From Polyporus tsugae (taxonomy: Eukaryota > Basidiomycota > Agaricomycetes > Polyporales > Polyporaceae), in assembly GCA_024305745.1 (NCBI GenBank), contig JAHRBS010000001.1, positions 186,001 through 250,000 on the forward strand: DNA of 64,000 nt, given 5' to 3'. The position numbers and the translations under genes were made by a program. The notes beneath the pieces are model-generated. The model did not search any database, was not told where the DNA came from, and saw nothing but the letters and a program-made list of their open reading frames with translations. Shown here piece by piece: positions 34,901 to 47,425 of this stretch (within the stretch, counting starts at the first letter, position 1; every line of letters begins with the position of its first letter).

Positions 34901-37900
34901 TTACACAATGTGATCTGCTTTCGCGCCTCGGAGGGGGGCTGAGGGTTGATGGTGCCGAACGTCATGAGGTCGGAGAGGAGGAACTGGATGGCAGCCGTGC
35001 GGTGCTTGAGACCGCTGTCCTTCGCAGGCGTCTGGTTCCTCTTCTTTGGCGTGTACGAAAGGAAGGCGATCTTGCAGCTCTCGTAGGAGAACAGTAGTTC
35101 CGTCAGAACTTGCATGATGAAGCACGGATAGGTGTAGTCGACCGGTTCTTGAGGAACCTTGGGTTCCGACGACGATGCAGGCTGCGCACTCTCTGTCCCC
35201 GGCTCGCTGGAAGCAGGCGCATCAGATGAAGGCGGCTTGGGAGTGTCCCCGGCGGCGGGAGCAGTCGAGCTCTGGGGAGCCATGTCGGTCTTAACGATCT
35301 TCATGAGCTCGCCAATGAGGTAGTGAATGAGGCCCTCAGTAGAGTCCGCAGGAGCACCTGAGGCATGCTGAGTGGGGGGCCCGTCGACTTGCATCTCGTT
35401 GGTCTTGTCGCCACTAGACGCTGCGGGCTGGGACGGGGGGTTCGGCGTGACCTCACGCTTCAGACTGATCATCTTCATCGACGAGTACGGCTGAGAGAGT
35501 TGGCAAAGGTCCTCCGTAACCTTGACAAACGCTTCTGGGTCGCGGAGAGCAGCTGAGTTGCAGCCAGAGACAAAGGCGCCGATCTCGACAACACGCGTCC
35601 GGGGGTGGGAGAAGAAGCGCTTGACTTCCTGGCGCATGACGTGCTGGAGCGTCTTCTGGTTCTCGACAACATGGCGGACGATTATGGCGATGTAAGACTG
35701 AATCCCGGTACCGCTCTGGGTGCCGGAGGAGACGCGCAGGTACTGGAAAAGGGAAGCAACGCCGTTGCGTTTCACGAAAGCCTCTGCGATGTTGGCGTCC
35801 CGGGTCAAGAGAACGATCAACCTGAGGACAGAAATGAGCTCATCCTTAGGGAGAGTCGGCACGCCTAGCAGACGCATGGAGGACTCGAAGAGCGTGTTGC
35901 GAGCTTCGGCATAGCGTGGGCCCTGAGCGATCGGCTCACGGTTGATGGGCTCGTCTTCCTTCGGGAGCGTAACTGAACGAGGAGAGTCTCCGAGGACAAG
36001 GAGGGATTCGATGACGAGCAGCTGTGCAGACAACCATTTCGGGATGGCAGGTTGTTCCCCCTCACCAGGGTTGGAAAGGAGCAACGACACGAGAACGTTC
36101 ATAAGGTTCTCCGCCTCCTTCTCTTGCATCTGCGTAGCGGGAGATGAAGGCTCGCCGAGAACCAGGGCAAGAAGGTGGCACCGAACAGAGAGCGGCTGCT
36201 CTTGAACGTCGTACGCGGACGGTGAGAAAGCCTGGATGTCATCGATGAGAGCCTTGACGGCCTGCGTGCGGTACTCGCTCGAGGGTCCGATGAACACCTT
36301 CTGTACGTCGAAGACCAGCGACGAGTGCTCGTCGACCAGACCGAGGACGCGACGGCCAATACCTTCCTTGAGGGGCTCCCGCGCCGCGTTAAGTTCTGTG
36401 ATCCATTCTTCCGAGCTCTTTCCGGGAGGGGCGGGAGGCCCTTCGGCAGCAGAAGCGGCGGGCGCTTCCTGACCCGACGTCGTTGACGAAGCGTCACCCA
36501 TCGTCTCTTCAACAGTCTCTTCAGTGGCGGTCGCAGATGTCTCTCCAGTAGCATCCGCTGTCGGAGCCTCTGCAGGAGCCTCAGCTGGTGCGTCACCCGC
36601 CGCTGCCGGTCCCGCCTCAGGAGCGTCTGCTTGAATGGCATCCTCTTGGCCTTCAGCAACAGCGACAGCGTCCGCAGCTTCGCCCTCACCCTCACCCTCA
36701 CCTTCACCCTCAGCAGGAACAGGGGCTAGCTCGAGTACAGGATCAGGGTCGGGCGGGAACGGGTAAGGGTGCGAAAGCAGCAGCTCCGTCGCAGCGTTCA
36801 CGTTGTTGCGCGTCCTCACCAGCGCGCGCTCGGCCGCAGAACGCGGGAACCCCATGTCCGTCAGCTGGCGGATGCGATTCTCGTCCGGAGCCGCAATCGC
36901 CGCGGGGATACGAGGGATGCCAATCCCGCCGCCGCCGAGGATGGAAGTCGACGTCTGCACGTCCTTAACCTCCTCGTTCTCGGCGTTGAGCAGCTCCATG
37001 ACGATGTGCACGATGAGTTTGCTGACTCCGATCGGCGCCGACGGCAGCCACTCGGCCTCCCAGATGGAGCGAACGACTGGCAGGGAGGCTGTACGCATCC
37101 GCACCAGGAAGTTGTGTGGCTCGAAATAGTCGGCATCAGTGTCCTTCTTGTCCGAGGTGAGTGCGAGAGGCGTCTGAGTAGACTCGAAGAGCGGTCTCGA
37201 TGAGATGAGAGGTTGGATGAGCCCAAGGGCTACCTTCAAGCCGCTGAATGCGTGAGACAACTCTTGCTTTGTGGCCTCGGTCCGCTGCTCGACGTTGACC
37301 TTGCTAATCATCTCGATAGTGTTGACAAACTCGCGGCAGAGGCCGACGAGAGCATCAAGACCTCCTGACCGGACAAATGCAACCAAGAGCATCGTGTGGA
37401 GGGTCTTCTGCGACGGTCGCTCTGGACAGAATAAATAACATTAGGACGAAGTCCGAGAAGAAAATAATGTAAACTCACCATCGACGAGGAGAATAGTCGT
37501 GGCGTTAAGCATAAAGGTATAGTACGAGAAGAGAGACACCTTGTCGCCTAGAGGAGGCAGTCAGTAACTGCAACTCACTCTTAAGCTCCGCCTGCACTCA
37601 CTAAACGGCTTCTGTTCGAGGTGCTTGACGAGGACGTCGGCGATAATGCCTGCCGCCTCCTTAATCTTCTGCTTCTGCGCGGTGTCGCTGCTCCGGCGCG
37701 TCTGGAACAACCTCACGATAGCTGTAAACCCAAGGTCAGCAGCAGTTCTCCACCATGATCACTTCATCTACTAACATTGAAAGAATGGCGCCAACGCGCT
37801 CGGAATCTGGCTGACAAGGTGCTTGAGGCTCTTCGCGTTCTTGTCCCGAGGTTGCTCCTCCTTCTTCGTGGTCACATGAGGTGTATTCGTCGAGGTTGAT

Positions 37901-40900
37901 GGCTCAGTTGGCGCAGGCCCGTTCGTGGCACTTGCTGGAGCAGCACCGTTTGCAGCACTGGTCGACGACGAGGTGCCGTTCAGTGCGGTGCCGGCCTGCG
38001 ACGCGTTCGCGCTGCCTGGAGTTGTCGACGACGACTGGTCCAGGGTAGTAGCCGCCGAACCGAGGAGGCTCGACAGTAGGTCGTGCGACGGCGTGGTGTC
38101 GATGCCGCGAGAAGAAAGAACAGACTTGAATACGATGTTCTCCCACACGCATGCACGGTGCAGCGAGCCGAGATCTTGGAGCGGATTAGGCGTCCGACCC
38201 AGCAGCGACTGGAGAAGCGTCTGCGTCGCGCGGCCGTGCGAGTAGCCTGCGGTCGCGTAGATGTCGGAAAGCAGGGAGGTCCGGGTGTGGAGCGTGATCA
38301 GCTTGCGGAACTTCGCATTAGCCTTCTCTTCTTCTTCGCCACCTGCCGATGTTTCGTGAATATGCGGGGAGTACGCGACAGCGTGAAACGCACCACTGAA
38401 TTCAACCAAGTTCAACAACTTCGGCTGCTCGTCCATCGTCTCCCAAAAGTCCTTGCACTCCTCAAGCGACTCCTGCACTAACTTGACGAGGAACGTAAGC
38501 GTCTCGTTAGTCGCCGCCTCTGCCATCGTACGGACGACCTGGACGAGCGAGTCCGACGCGACACTGTTCGCGAAGTCATACGGTAGGCAGGGGAGGGTGG
38601 TCAGCTTAGCCAAACGTTCGAGACCCTCGGTGTCGGCAACAAAATCGCGGCAATGGGGCACGTGCTGGAAGAAGCCCTCGAGGAACTACGGAAGAGTCAG
38701 CAGAGCATAGCGGGACCGAATGAAGGACTACGTTACTTTGCCAAAGACGTCGATGTAAGAGATAATGATGTTGTCGTGCGACCTTCCCCAGAAGTCATCT
38801 CTATGGCTAGACTGTTCGACCAACGGTTGAGGTTCAGAGCGCGATGCTGTTGGCTCTGTCGCTGGGTCTACCAAGTCGACCTCCATGGCCACGCTCTCTT
38901 CAGTGCTCTCGGCAGCCGTGGGCGCGGGAGCGGGAGTCTGCGGCTGAAGGCGGTACCAGTGCTTGATGTCGTCTGGCACGATGTAGTTCGTCCCGAGCTC
39001 CTCGATGCGCGCCATAGTCGTCTTGATGGCGGAGAACACCTTGTCCTTCAGCGTCGGGTGATGGCGAATGAGCTCCTCGACCGAAGTACCAATCAGAACG
39101 GCGTTCTCTTTCTCCTGGAGGACGCGTTGGTGGTCCTCAGACGTGAAAATCGAGAACAAACTCGGAATAGTGTTCGGACGTGCTGTCAGTTGGTCCTGGC
39201 CAGCCTGGTTGAGACAAAGCGCTCCAAGCGCGTTCGGCACGGACTGGATGACTTCGATGATGGGCTCGAGGCCCTTCTCAATGATGCCATAGAACACCTC
39301 CGGAAGTCCAGCCTCCTGGATGACAGGGAGACAAGTTGGCTCATTGTGGACGAAGATCGCCATGATGTTGATCGCTGTACGTGGCGTCGCATTAGCAAGC
39401 CAAAATACGCGTCTGCTCAGTAATACATACCGAGAGCGAGAGGACTAGGACCAAAGATGGCGCGGTGCTGCATGATCTTCTTCACGGACTTCGGTAGCGA
39501 CGAGTCAAGCAACCCACGAAGGCCCTCCGTGGTACCTGAAGATTGCATCATACGGTGAACAGACCGCAAGGTGTGCTTCAACACCGCCGTTCGGGCGACT
39601 GAAAGCTTGCCTGGAGAGAGTGTGAGTAGCCGGAACAACGAGTGGAGAAGCCACTACATACCGTACGTCGCGACAGCATCATTGGGCGTATCGCCACTCG
39701 TATGCTCCTCGATGTCGAAGGTGACTTCGTGCTGTATCGCGCGGTGAGTCGAAGCAAGCAATAACCAAAACAAAGACCTACCTCAATACGGTCGACGAGA
39801 ATCTCGACGCCACGCGCATTGCAGAACAGCGTAAAGGCGTTAGTGTAGCCGTACAAGACGTTGTCAAGCAGCTGCATAGTCTTCGACACAAGGTACAAAC
39901 GGTTGAGGAGTCGGTTCTCAATCGCTTGAATGAGTATGGGTACTAAGCCCGCGCCGACGATCATGTTACCGCCAGAGGCGTGCGTCGCAAGGAAGGTGAT
40001 GAACGAGAAGAGCGCTTCCACAAACGCTTGCGGAAGTGTCGAGGTAGGCTGAGCGACGTCGGAGACAGTCTTCCGGAGCAAAGCCATGAGGATACCGTGA
40101 TTCACTCCGGCATTTACGGCCGTGAGGACATCTTGAATCTTCGAACGATACCGAGACATCGCATCGAGGGCGGCGACACTCGCCGTCTGCACCTGGATAT
40201 CCACACCACGGTCGAGCTGCAACAACTCCGCAATGTGCGTAATCAGGTCAGGCTCATACAAGAACAGAGACGACTGCGCTTGCGAGTCCGAGTGTGTGTG
40301 GCCAAAGATGGCAGTTGCGAGCAGACGAACTACCACGAGCTTCTCGCGGTCGCCCGCGCAGGCGGTCGTCAACGCCTGCGCGCCACGAATACGCATCAGT
40401 AGCTCAAACTTCTCGTTGTCGGGCACATTGTGCGCCTCAATCGTGTCCGCAAGGATATCCATCGCAGGCTTGCTCTCGATCGTCTTGCTGTCGATGTGGA
40501 TCGTAACGGCGCCTGATGATGTCGACGCGGTTGCGGACGTCGCAGCCGCCGAGGAAGGTTTGCGGGGTGTCTGCACGGTCGAACCAAACACGTCACCTTC
40601 TGCTGCCTCCTTCTTTTCCTCCTTTCCTGCCGCACTTGAGGACGCTTGGCGGTAGAACACGAAGTTCACCTCCCGCGCCTCTGTCGCCAGGGCCTCCACC
40701 TGCGTCCGCCCTTTCTCTGTCACCAAGTCCACGAGGTTGATATCGTATTCGCGCAGATTCGGCCAGCGTTTGGCTAGCGACGTGAGGCGGGGAGTGGAGA
40801 TGCTGAGGGCGTGTGATACTGCGGGTTGCGAGGAGTATTGTTGGGCTGGACGCAATAGGAGGTTCAGCGCGAGAATGAGGACGTCGAGGTCTGATGAGAA

Positions 40901-41426
40901 CATGAGGCTGTTCAGTCGCTGTATGCAAAACGAAATAACGTCAATACTAAACAAAGCAATCACAGAGCGGAGGGTAATAGCCTCTGGCGAATGGGCTCTG
41001 ATAAGAAACAAGAACAGCGGACGTACGTCGTAGGAGTTGAACGTCTTCCTGTTCGTCGAGTTCTCCAATAGGAGGCGCTCGAACCGCAGGATCTCGCACA
41101 CGGTCTTCTTCGTGAGCGGCGTGAAGACGTTCAGCTGGAGGTTGTCGATGTCGTAGTCGCGGATCGCCTCCTCGAGGATCCCGTCGAACTTGTTGAGGAC
41201 CTTGATCCATGCGTTCAGGTCCGACCGGGGCCACTTCCACGATTCGATCTGGGACAGAACTTCGTGTAGGTCGTCGTTTGGGGTGTCCAAGAGTTTGTTG
41301 ATGAGCTCCGCCACGTAGGGCAGCTGTTTCGCGGGCAGGGTTAGTGGGGGACAGGGCCCGTGCGCAAGTGTTGAGAAAAAGACATACCGGAGCGACTGCT
41401 CGCTTTGATTTGTGTAGGATCCGCAT
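28968..41426 (-). CDS. TOM1: TOM1/HUWE1-type giant HECT E3 ubiquitin ligase
   Basis: A 12.5-kb gene with more than 15 short introns; I estimate about 3,700 residues. Start [13 protein letters not shown] (41426) splices at 41388/41323 to [12 protein letters not shown], matching fungal Tom1 N termini. N-terminal armadillo-like DUF908/DUF913 region at about 38-41.3 kb; UBA ([14 protein letters not shown] to [10 protein letters not shown]) near 36765-36885; a long Asp/Glu tract at 33855-34140; three ubiquitin-binding motifs of UBM type ([42 protein letters not shown]) at 32100-32390; HECT domain from about 30290 to the end. Catalytic Cys is in [16 protein letters not shown] and the protein ends GEGFGFA. 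Known roles of the family: nuclear and ribosomal protein quality control, histone and mRNA-export factor ubiquitination. Confidence 0.95.
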
Positions 41427-41765
41427 CTTCTACGACGGAGATGCCGCAGATGGGGGTTTGTGTGTTTTCTCCGGCGTTCAGAGGACAGAAGATGGGGACG
41501 GCGGAGAGGATAGTGCAGAGAGCAGTGGCGGGAGAATCGAGAGTCGCTTACGCGGTGTTTCTCCCTCCTCGCCCAATTACGACTGCTTTCCCACGATTAG
41601 TCACCTCTAACATCATAACCTTCTCCGATATTTTCCCACGAATAGAGTGCGGTATATGTCGACTGGACGCGTCCCAGACGCGTCTTCGTCGCAGGTCCTC
41701 TCCACCATCACCGACGCGTTTCACGACGAGCACCTCCATCTCCACCGACGACTGCGACGACCACA
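41427..41765. promoter_or_regulatory. divergent promoter of TOM1-like and SUB1-like genes
   Basis: Only 339 bp separate the two start codons, so core promoters and both 5' leaders must share it. No clear TATA box seen; pyrimidine-rich on both leaders. Confidence 0.6.
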
Positions 41766-42510
41766 ATGGGCAAGCGTAAAGCCGTGGAGTCCTCGGGCGA
41801 CGAAGAAGATGACAGTCCCCTCCGTATGACTGCCAGTTCCCCTGACCGACCCCTCCAGACCGCTCGCCGAAGCGGCAAGAAAGCGAAGGTTTGTCTATTG
41901 TTGTCAATATCTCGACATGCCATGTCCATGAGTCTGACTACTCCCAGTCGAAAGCACATTCAGATGGTGAAAGTGAGGAGGAAGAGGAGAAACCTATCAA
42001 GAAGTCAAAGGCAAAGAAGGACAAGGTTAGGGCCGCCAAACCTCCTGTATGTCCATCTATGCCTCTACTATATGCGCGAAGTTATCGCTGAACAGCTTAT
42101 TATCAGTCTATCAAGAAGCCTAAAATTCCTACGCTTGATGAAGATGATGCAGACGACGTCAAGACGGGCGTAACAACCGAAGGGGAGCGGTTTGTAGACC
42201 TGGGCAAGAAGAAGAGGGCGACCGTGAGGATGTTCAAGGGTGCGTTTCCTTACCTGCTGTCTCCGCGGAATTTCGATGGCATATCCGTCTATCTGACACA
42301 GGAACCAAATACCTCGACATCCGGGAATTCTACGGCGACGAGGATGACCTGAAGCCGGGAAAGAAGGGCGTTTCTATAAACCAAGAGCAGGTCCGTCCTA
42401 CCGCAGCACATCTCACCCTCATTTAGTCTCACTTCTCCATCCGATAGTGGGAATCTCTCAAGAAGAGCAGCGACGTAATCGACTCGTTCTTCGCCCGACT
42501 GAAGAGTTAA
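41766..42510 (+). CDS. SUB1: SUB1/PC4 transcriptional coactivator
   Basis: Five exons (41766-41888, 41948-42046, 42107-42239, 42302-42390, 42448-42510) give 168 residues. The N terminus is a charged Ser/Glu/Lys tail (EESEEEEEKPIKKSK-like), as in human PC4. The C-terminal half is the PC4 ssDNA-binding fold: FVDLGKKKRATVRMFKG, TKYLDIREFYGDE, LKPGKKGVSINQEQWESLK. It binds single-stranded DNA as a dimer and helps RNA polymerase II initiation, elongation and genome stability. Converges tail to tail with the ABC1 kinase gene (140-bp gap). Confidence 0.95.
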
Positions 42511-42650
42511 ACCTCCTGCCTTCGCTGCTATCCCGCCCGTTTTGCGCTGTCGTTGGTATCACGCCGTGTCTGTTTCCAGCAGAAGGTCCAATTGTACGAT
42601 AACTAGTCTAAATGTATTGTAAACGTCGACTATCTCCATCTACCGGGGTG

Positions 42651-45595
42651 TCATGCAAGACCTGCAGCAGCCTTGTGCGCACCCTGCAACCCCCCTACCA
42701 TGAGCAGGCCGCGCACCCAGGCCTTCACCATCACCATTCGTGCGCTGGTGTCCATCCACCACTCGACAAACTCCAGTGAGCGGTACGTCTTCTCATAACG
42801 CCTAAACCCCCAAATTCAGCACGACAGGAGAAATATTATACCTCGATACGCACCACCAAACCGAAAAGTAGCCCCACAGCAAGCCTAAGGACATGCCTGA
42901 CAGACCCTTCCCCCGTATCTCCGACACCAACCTCTGACTCTCGTCCAGCCAGACCGCGAACGTGCAATACTTGGCCGTGATCAAAAATATCCGAATCTAC
43001 AACCGAAGTCATCAATATCCTCGTCCATCGGACTTGAAGCCAGAGACCTACGTTCGCATGCGTCGTCGCCAGCGCCCGGTCCAGACCCCTCGTCAAATCG
43101 TTCAGCTTAAGCACCATGAGCACCCTCCGTGGCACACGCCTCAGCACGTTAAAGACCGACAGCAAAAGCCCCTCTTGCTGCACGACCGCGTTCCTGATCG
43201 CCTCCATCTCCTCCTCCGTCTGCGCAGAGAGGTCGATCATGCTCCGCCCGCGGTGCTGCCCGAGCTGGCCTCCAGACCCCTCCAACGCCGCGCGACCGGT
43301 GATCGCCGCTTCGAACACCGGGTACTGGTAGAGTTCGTGCAAGTCAGAAGAGAGATAACATAAATAGGTTTACGCGGAACTCACGAGGTCCTCGTCGATG
43401 TTCCCTACCAGCTTCGCGAACTTCTTACGATCAGCAATGACCTCCTCCGACGCCGGGGCGATCAGCGCGAGCCACCACTTGCTGTAATTTATCCGGAGGG
43501 CGGTGTCGAGGTCGAAGTACAGCCCATGGTCGAGGAGCACGATCTCAAAGTTGTATGGCGACTTTGAGCTGGGCCCCGCTGCGCGGATGAGCAGGTTCCC
43601 TGGATGCGGGTCCTGCAGCGACGGTGTAAAGATAATGCTGCGGATACGGTGATACGGTTTGAGAGGACTTACGGCGTGGAACCATCCGTTGATGTGTACC
43701 ATCTGGCAGAATATCCGCGCAAGTTCCAGCGCGACCTTGTTCCGGTCGATATTGTGGTCCGACAAGTAAACCAGGTCGTCAACTCGGCCTCCCTGGATGT
43801 ACTCCATCACCAGAATCCGTTTCCTTGCCTCCTTGACCTCAGCTACAACCCAATGTGAGAGGGACTCTGTATGCCATGCTTGGAAGGGAGCACTCACGGA
43901 TGTAGAGAGACGTCCGAACGTTAGCAAAATCCGCAGCGGCCCGTTCCGCATTCCGTTTCTCGTGGACGAAGTCCATCTCCTTTGGCAGGTTTTCGCGCAT
44001 CTCCTCCCCGAGCCATGTGAACTCAAATTCTGGGAACCAGTGCTTGATCCACCCTACCCGAGTTTCATGTTAGCTTTTCCACACATGCGACTCGAAACCA
44101 CGTGGTCTCGGAACTAGCTGGCTTGGGCTGGAGCCAAAAAAAAAATGGAAGGAAAACGAGAAGATAGTGGACGTGTTCAAGTCGCCGGACTAGGTCTTTG
44201 CGACAGGCCCGCGTCATGCCTTGACTGCGCGCGCGCGAACGAACGGTATTGGGGGTGCGAGTCTTTTCCAGCTAGATGCTGCCTATATGCGTGCACGCAT
44301 GGGCATCTATCGCGGGGAAGAACACAAAAACCGCGCACCACCAAATGTGAAAACCGCCAACTGTGAACATATGCGTTCTTTCTAGCGTCGTTTCTGGCGG
44401 GAAAAGTAGACCCCAGGTCGCGTCAAAATCACCGCGCCGAGGCTGAAAGACGCCATGACCTCGGGGCGCACCCAACATTAATGAAAGGAACGCCCCAGCC
44501 CATCTTACACGAGAGTCGCACAAGTAAGGTGGTCTGGGCGCGGTTTTTTCTCTTCTGCTTTCCCTTATCGAGCTTCTCCATGGAGTCCAGTGACGAGAGT
44601 AGAAACGACGCACCTAAGGTCACCTCGACCATCTCCATGTCTATCTCGCAAAACTCCTGCAAGTGCGGGTGCTGCAATTTCACCGCGACCCTCTCCCCGC
44701 TCCCCCTCAGCCTACCCACATGCACCTGCGCGAGGCTCGCAACCCCAATGGGGTTCGAGTCGAACTCGTCAAAGTACTCCGGGATGGACACGCCGATGTC
44801 GGACTGGAACATGCGCTCGAGGTCCGCGTACGCCGTCGGCTCGCACTGGTCCTGCAGGGGCCGCATCGTGCTCGTCCATTCGAGCGGGAGTACTGCGCTT
44901 TGGGCGGGCACGACGGGTCGGCGGTTTAAACGCAGTCGGTGAAGGAAAGATAAACGGAGGCGACTTACACGGACGCCATGTGCTGGCCGAGTTTGATGAA
45001 AATGCCTGCATGCGTGCTTGAGTATGAGCTGCGAGATAAATGGCATAGAAAAGAGCATAAACGCACCTCCGTTAGCGAGCAACGCTTTCAGCACCCTCTG
45101 TGCGCTGCGGGTGTGGCAGTCCGAGTATGCCTGTAGTCGCGCCTCGTCCGAGTCGTACGTCTTCGCGAACACCATCTTGTAGTCGATTGCTCCGAGGATA
45201 GCCGCCTCTACAATGGGTCCGTTCACCATCACACGACAATCCTACCACTCCCCATCTATTTGGAGACTTCACTCACCTGCTATCCTCGAACACCGGACGA
45301 CGGCGAGCGTCGTGTGCCGGAACGGCTGGTTGTAGTTGTACGCCAACACGCCTGCCCCGCCCAGCACCAACAGCGTTGTCGGGACGACGAAGACCCACGA
45401 GTTCAATCTTGGCAGGGACCCCTTCAGCCTCGAAGTCTCCCCACTCGCATTCGTGGACAGTGTACGATACTTTTCAGCATAGTTGGCGTTGGGTTTGAGC
45501 CTGAGTCTGGGTTTTGAGCGAAGGAAGTGCGAGAAGCTGAGGCTCGGCCTTGGGACGTGGAGTGCGCTGCACCGTGGTAGGGAAAACATGAACAC
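42651..45595 (-). CDS. ABC1/ADCK-family atypical kinase (ADCK1/Mcp2-like), mitochondrial
   Basis: N terminus rich in Arg/Ser with one hydrophobic segment (VFVVPTTLLVLGGAGVLAY), as expected for an inner-membrane mitochondrial protein. UbiB-family hallmarks: KxGQ in FIKLGQHMAS; invariant Lys in RVAVKLQHPHL; ExD in KEMDFVHEKRNAE; catalytic DPHPGN; metal-binding DHG (in place of DFG) in LLDHGLYF. The AILGAIDYKMVFAKTY segment before the KxGQ motif points to the ADCK1/Mcp2 branch rather than COQ8. The C-terminal exon (42802-42651) follows a 40-bp intron and reads YEKTYRSLEFVEWWMDTS. One intron (about 44611-44055) is 557 bp, ten times the local norm. Family members affect mitochondrial lipid homeostasis. 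Confidence 0.9.
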
Positions 45596-46048
45596 CTGCG
45601 CTTAGACTCGAGCCGCCCTGCGAGTGTGTCAAAGCATATGGTCCGCACCAGCGAGAACGGCAACCGCGTGCGGAGGACGAGATGGAGGTTATGTCGTCGT
45701 GGCTATCCAGCACAGCGAGAACAGGGCGAGGCGGCTATTGGGCCGGGCCGGACCCAAGCCGGACTCGCAAGCTGCGAGTGCGAAATCCCAGCTGCGCGGG
45801 CGCACTTTCCAGTAGGGTTCCTGCAAGTGGGCCTGTTGACATGACCGGCATATTGACCTTCGATTGGCGAGCCCAGGGATATCCTATCTCACGATAGTGT
45901 TCCAGAGAAGTAGGTTACGTCATTAGGCCATCGAATGGCTGGCCGCGCATGGCATACTTATCCAGAATGGTCCAATCCACAATAAATACTATGTATACAT
46001 CCAACGTACAGACATACCACCACGGACGACGACGGTGAACATCATACT
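45596..46048. other. intergenic region upstream of the ABC1 kinase
   Basis: About 450 bp with no supported gene; holds the kinase promoter and the 3' flank of the membrane-protein gene. Confidence 0.5.
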
Positions 46049-47425
46049 CTAAGGCTCTGTGACGACCTCGGGAAGTTTTAGCTGACTCTCCTTCCCCAGT
46101 GCCAAGACCGATCGCGACTCGTCGGTCATAGGGTACGACGATGCCGACGTCGTGTTGTCCTCACTCAAGCCGGGTAGCGACATAACCGTCGCCGTGGTCT
46201 TCCCCTGGAAGCGCATCGTCGACATCTGCACGGTCTGGCGCTCGCGCCGCGACGCCGCAGCGGTCTCGAAGTCCGCTGACGTCAGACCGAGCGCGGACAT
46301 CACGATGATCATCGTCGGTACGATACCCTAAGAGCACGGTAAGTAAATGTGCGATTTATCAGAAAAGGATTGAAGCAGCACTCACCGTGAGCTGCGCGAT
46401 GGGGTCGTAGACGATGTAGAACGCGTTGCTGCCGATGAAGTACAGCGTGATCTCGACGAGGAGCGCCGCGCTGTAGATCATCGCGGACTCGATGATGAGG
46501 AGGAGGATCTTGGTGTAGCGGAATTGCGAGGAGACACCGCCGCTCTCACGAGTGATGAACCTAGAACCAGGCGTAAGGCGCTGTTACTGTCCTACGAGCA
46601 GAGCGAGAACGTACCAGATCCTCGCTGCGATGAGCGTGGTGACGACGACGTTGGTAACAAGGGACAGAGAGAAAACGGAGCCATTCCATCGCTCCAGTTC
46701 CTAGCGGGAGAATGAGCCTAATTCGACGCAGTGCATTGGCCGGGGGGCTTACGTTGGCGAAAGCGCTGTGGACCGTCTTGGCTTCGGCGAAAATAACTGC
46801 TTGAGCAAATCCACAGACTGTACGTCATGTACGTCAGCACACCTGTAACCGGCGACACTCGTGGCATACGCTCACCTGCGGAAGCAATAATGAGGAGGAT
46901 GGGCACCACGCAGACCCTCCACTCCCCTCCCCACACGTGCCAGCATCGCCATACCTACCGCGACAATGTCAGGGCGTCATTGACGGGCGGCGGGCAAGGA
47001 GGGCAACGTACCACAATGCTGTCCCCGAGGATGGAGTTGACGGAGTGGATTGTGACCTTCGCCACGTTGGGTGGAGTGGAGACGTCGGAGAAGTACGCGC
47101 CAGGTCCCCCAGGCTGGTCCCGCAGGTCGATGAACCCCGTGATAAGGCGGTAAAACCCAAGGGAGACGTGTGTGGTCGAGAAGCAGAACATGAGCACGGC
47201 GACCCAAAAGACGATCGGCGTTATCTTCCGGGTGTGGCGGAAGCGCAGGACGTAAACATATGAGCAGAAGAGACACAGGTTAATGCCTGGCAAGGAAAGC
47301 GCGGTCAGATGGCTGTATATGCCGAAGATACTATCTAGATAGATCTTGGACGCACCGTAAAAGAGAGTCTCGAGCCAGATGGCGGTCAGGTACGCCTTGT
47401 CGAGGGGGATGAACGCGACAGCCAT
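46049..47425 (-). CDS. seven-helix fungal membrane protein, function unknown
   Basis: Start MAVAFIPLDKAY at 47425. A 65-bp-class intron joins ETLFYG to INLCLFCSYVYVL, the usual pattern of a large Agaricomycete family of uncharacterised seven-TM proteins. Further helices: VFWVAVLMFCFSTTHVSLG, VPILLIIASA, VLTYMTYSLWI, SLSLVTNVVVTTLIAARIW, LLLIIESAMIYSAALLVEI and VPTMIIVMSALGL, then a soluble Ser/Thr-rich tail. Topology resembles G-protein-coupled receptors, but no diagnostic receptor motif is visible. Five to six exons. Confidence 0.82.

Noticed and set aside
46049..47425. Assignment as a pheromone or cAMP receptor
   Set aside because: Seven helices are present but no STE3, Ste2 or cAR-type motif is visible; left as uncharacterised.
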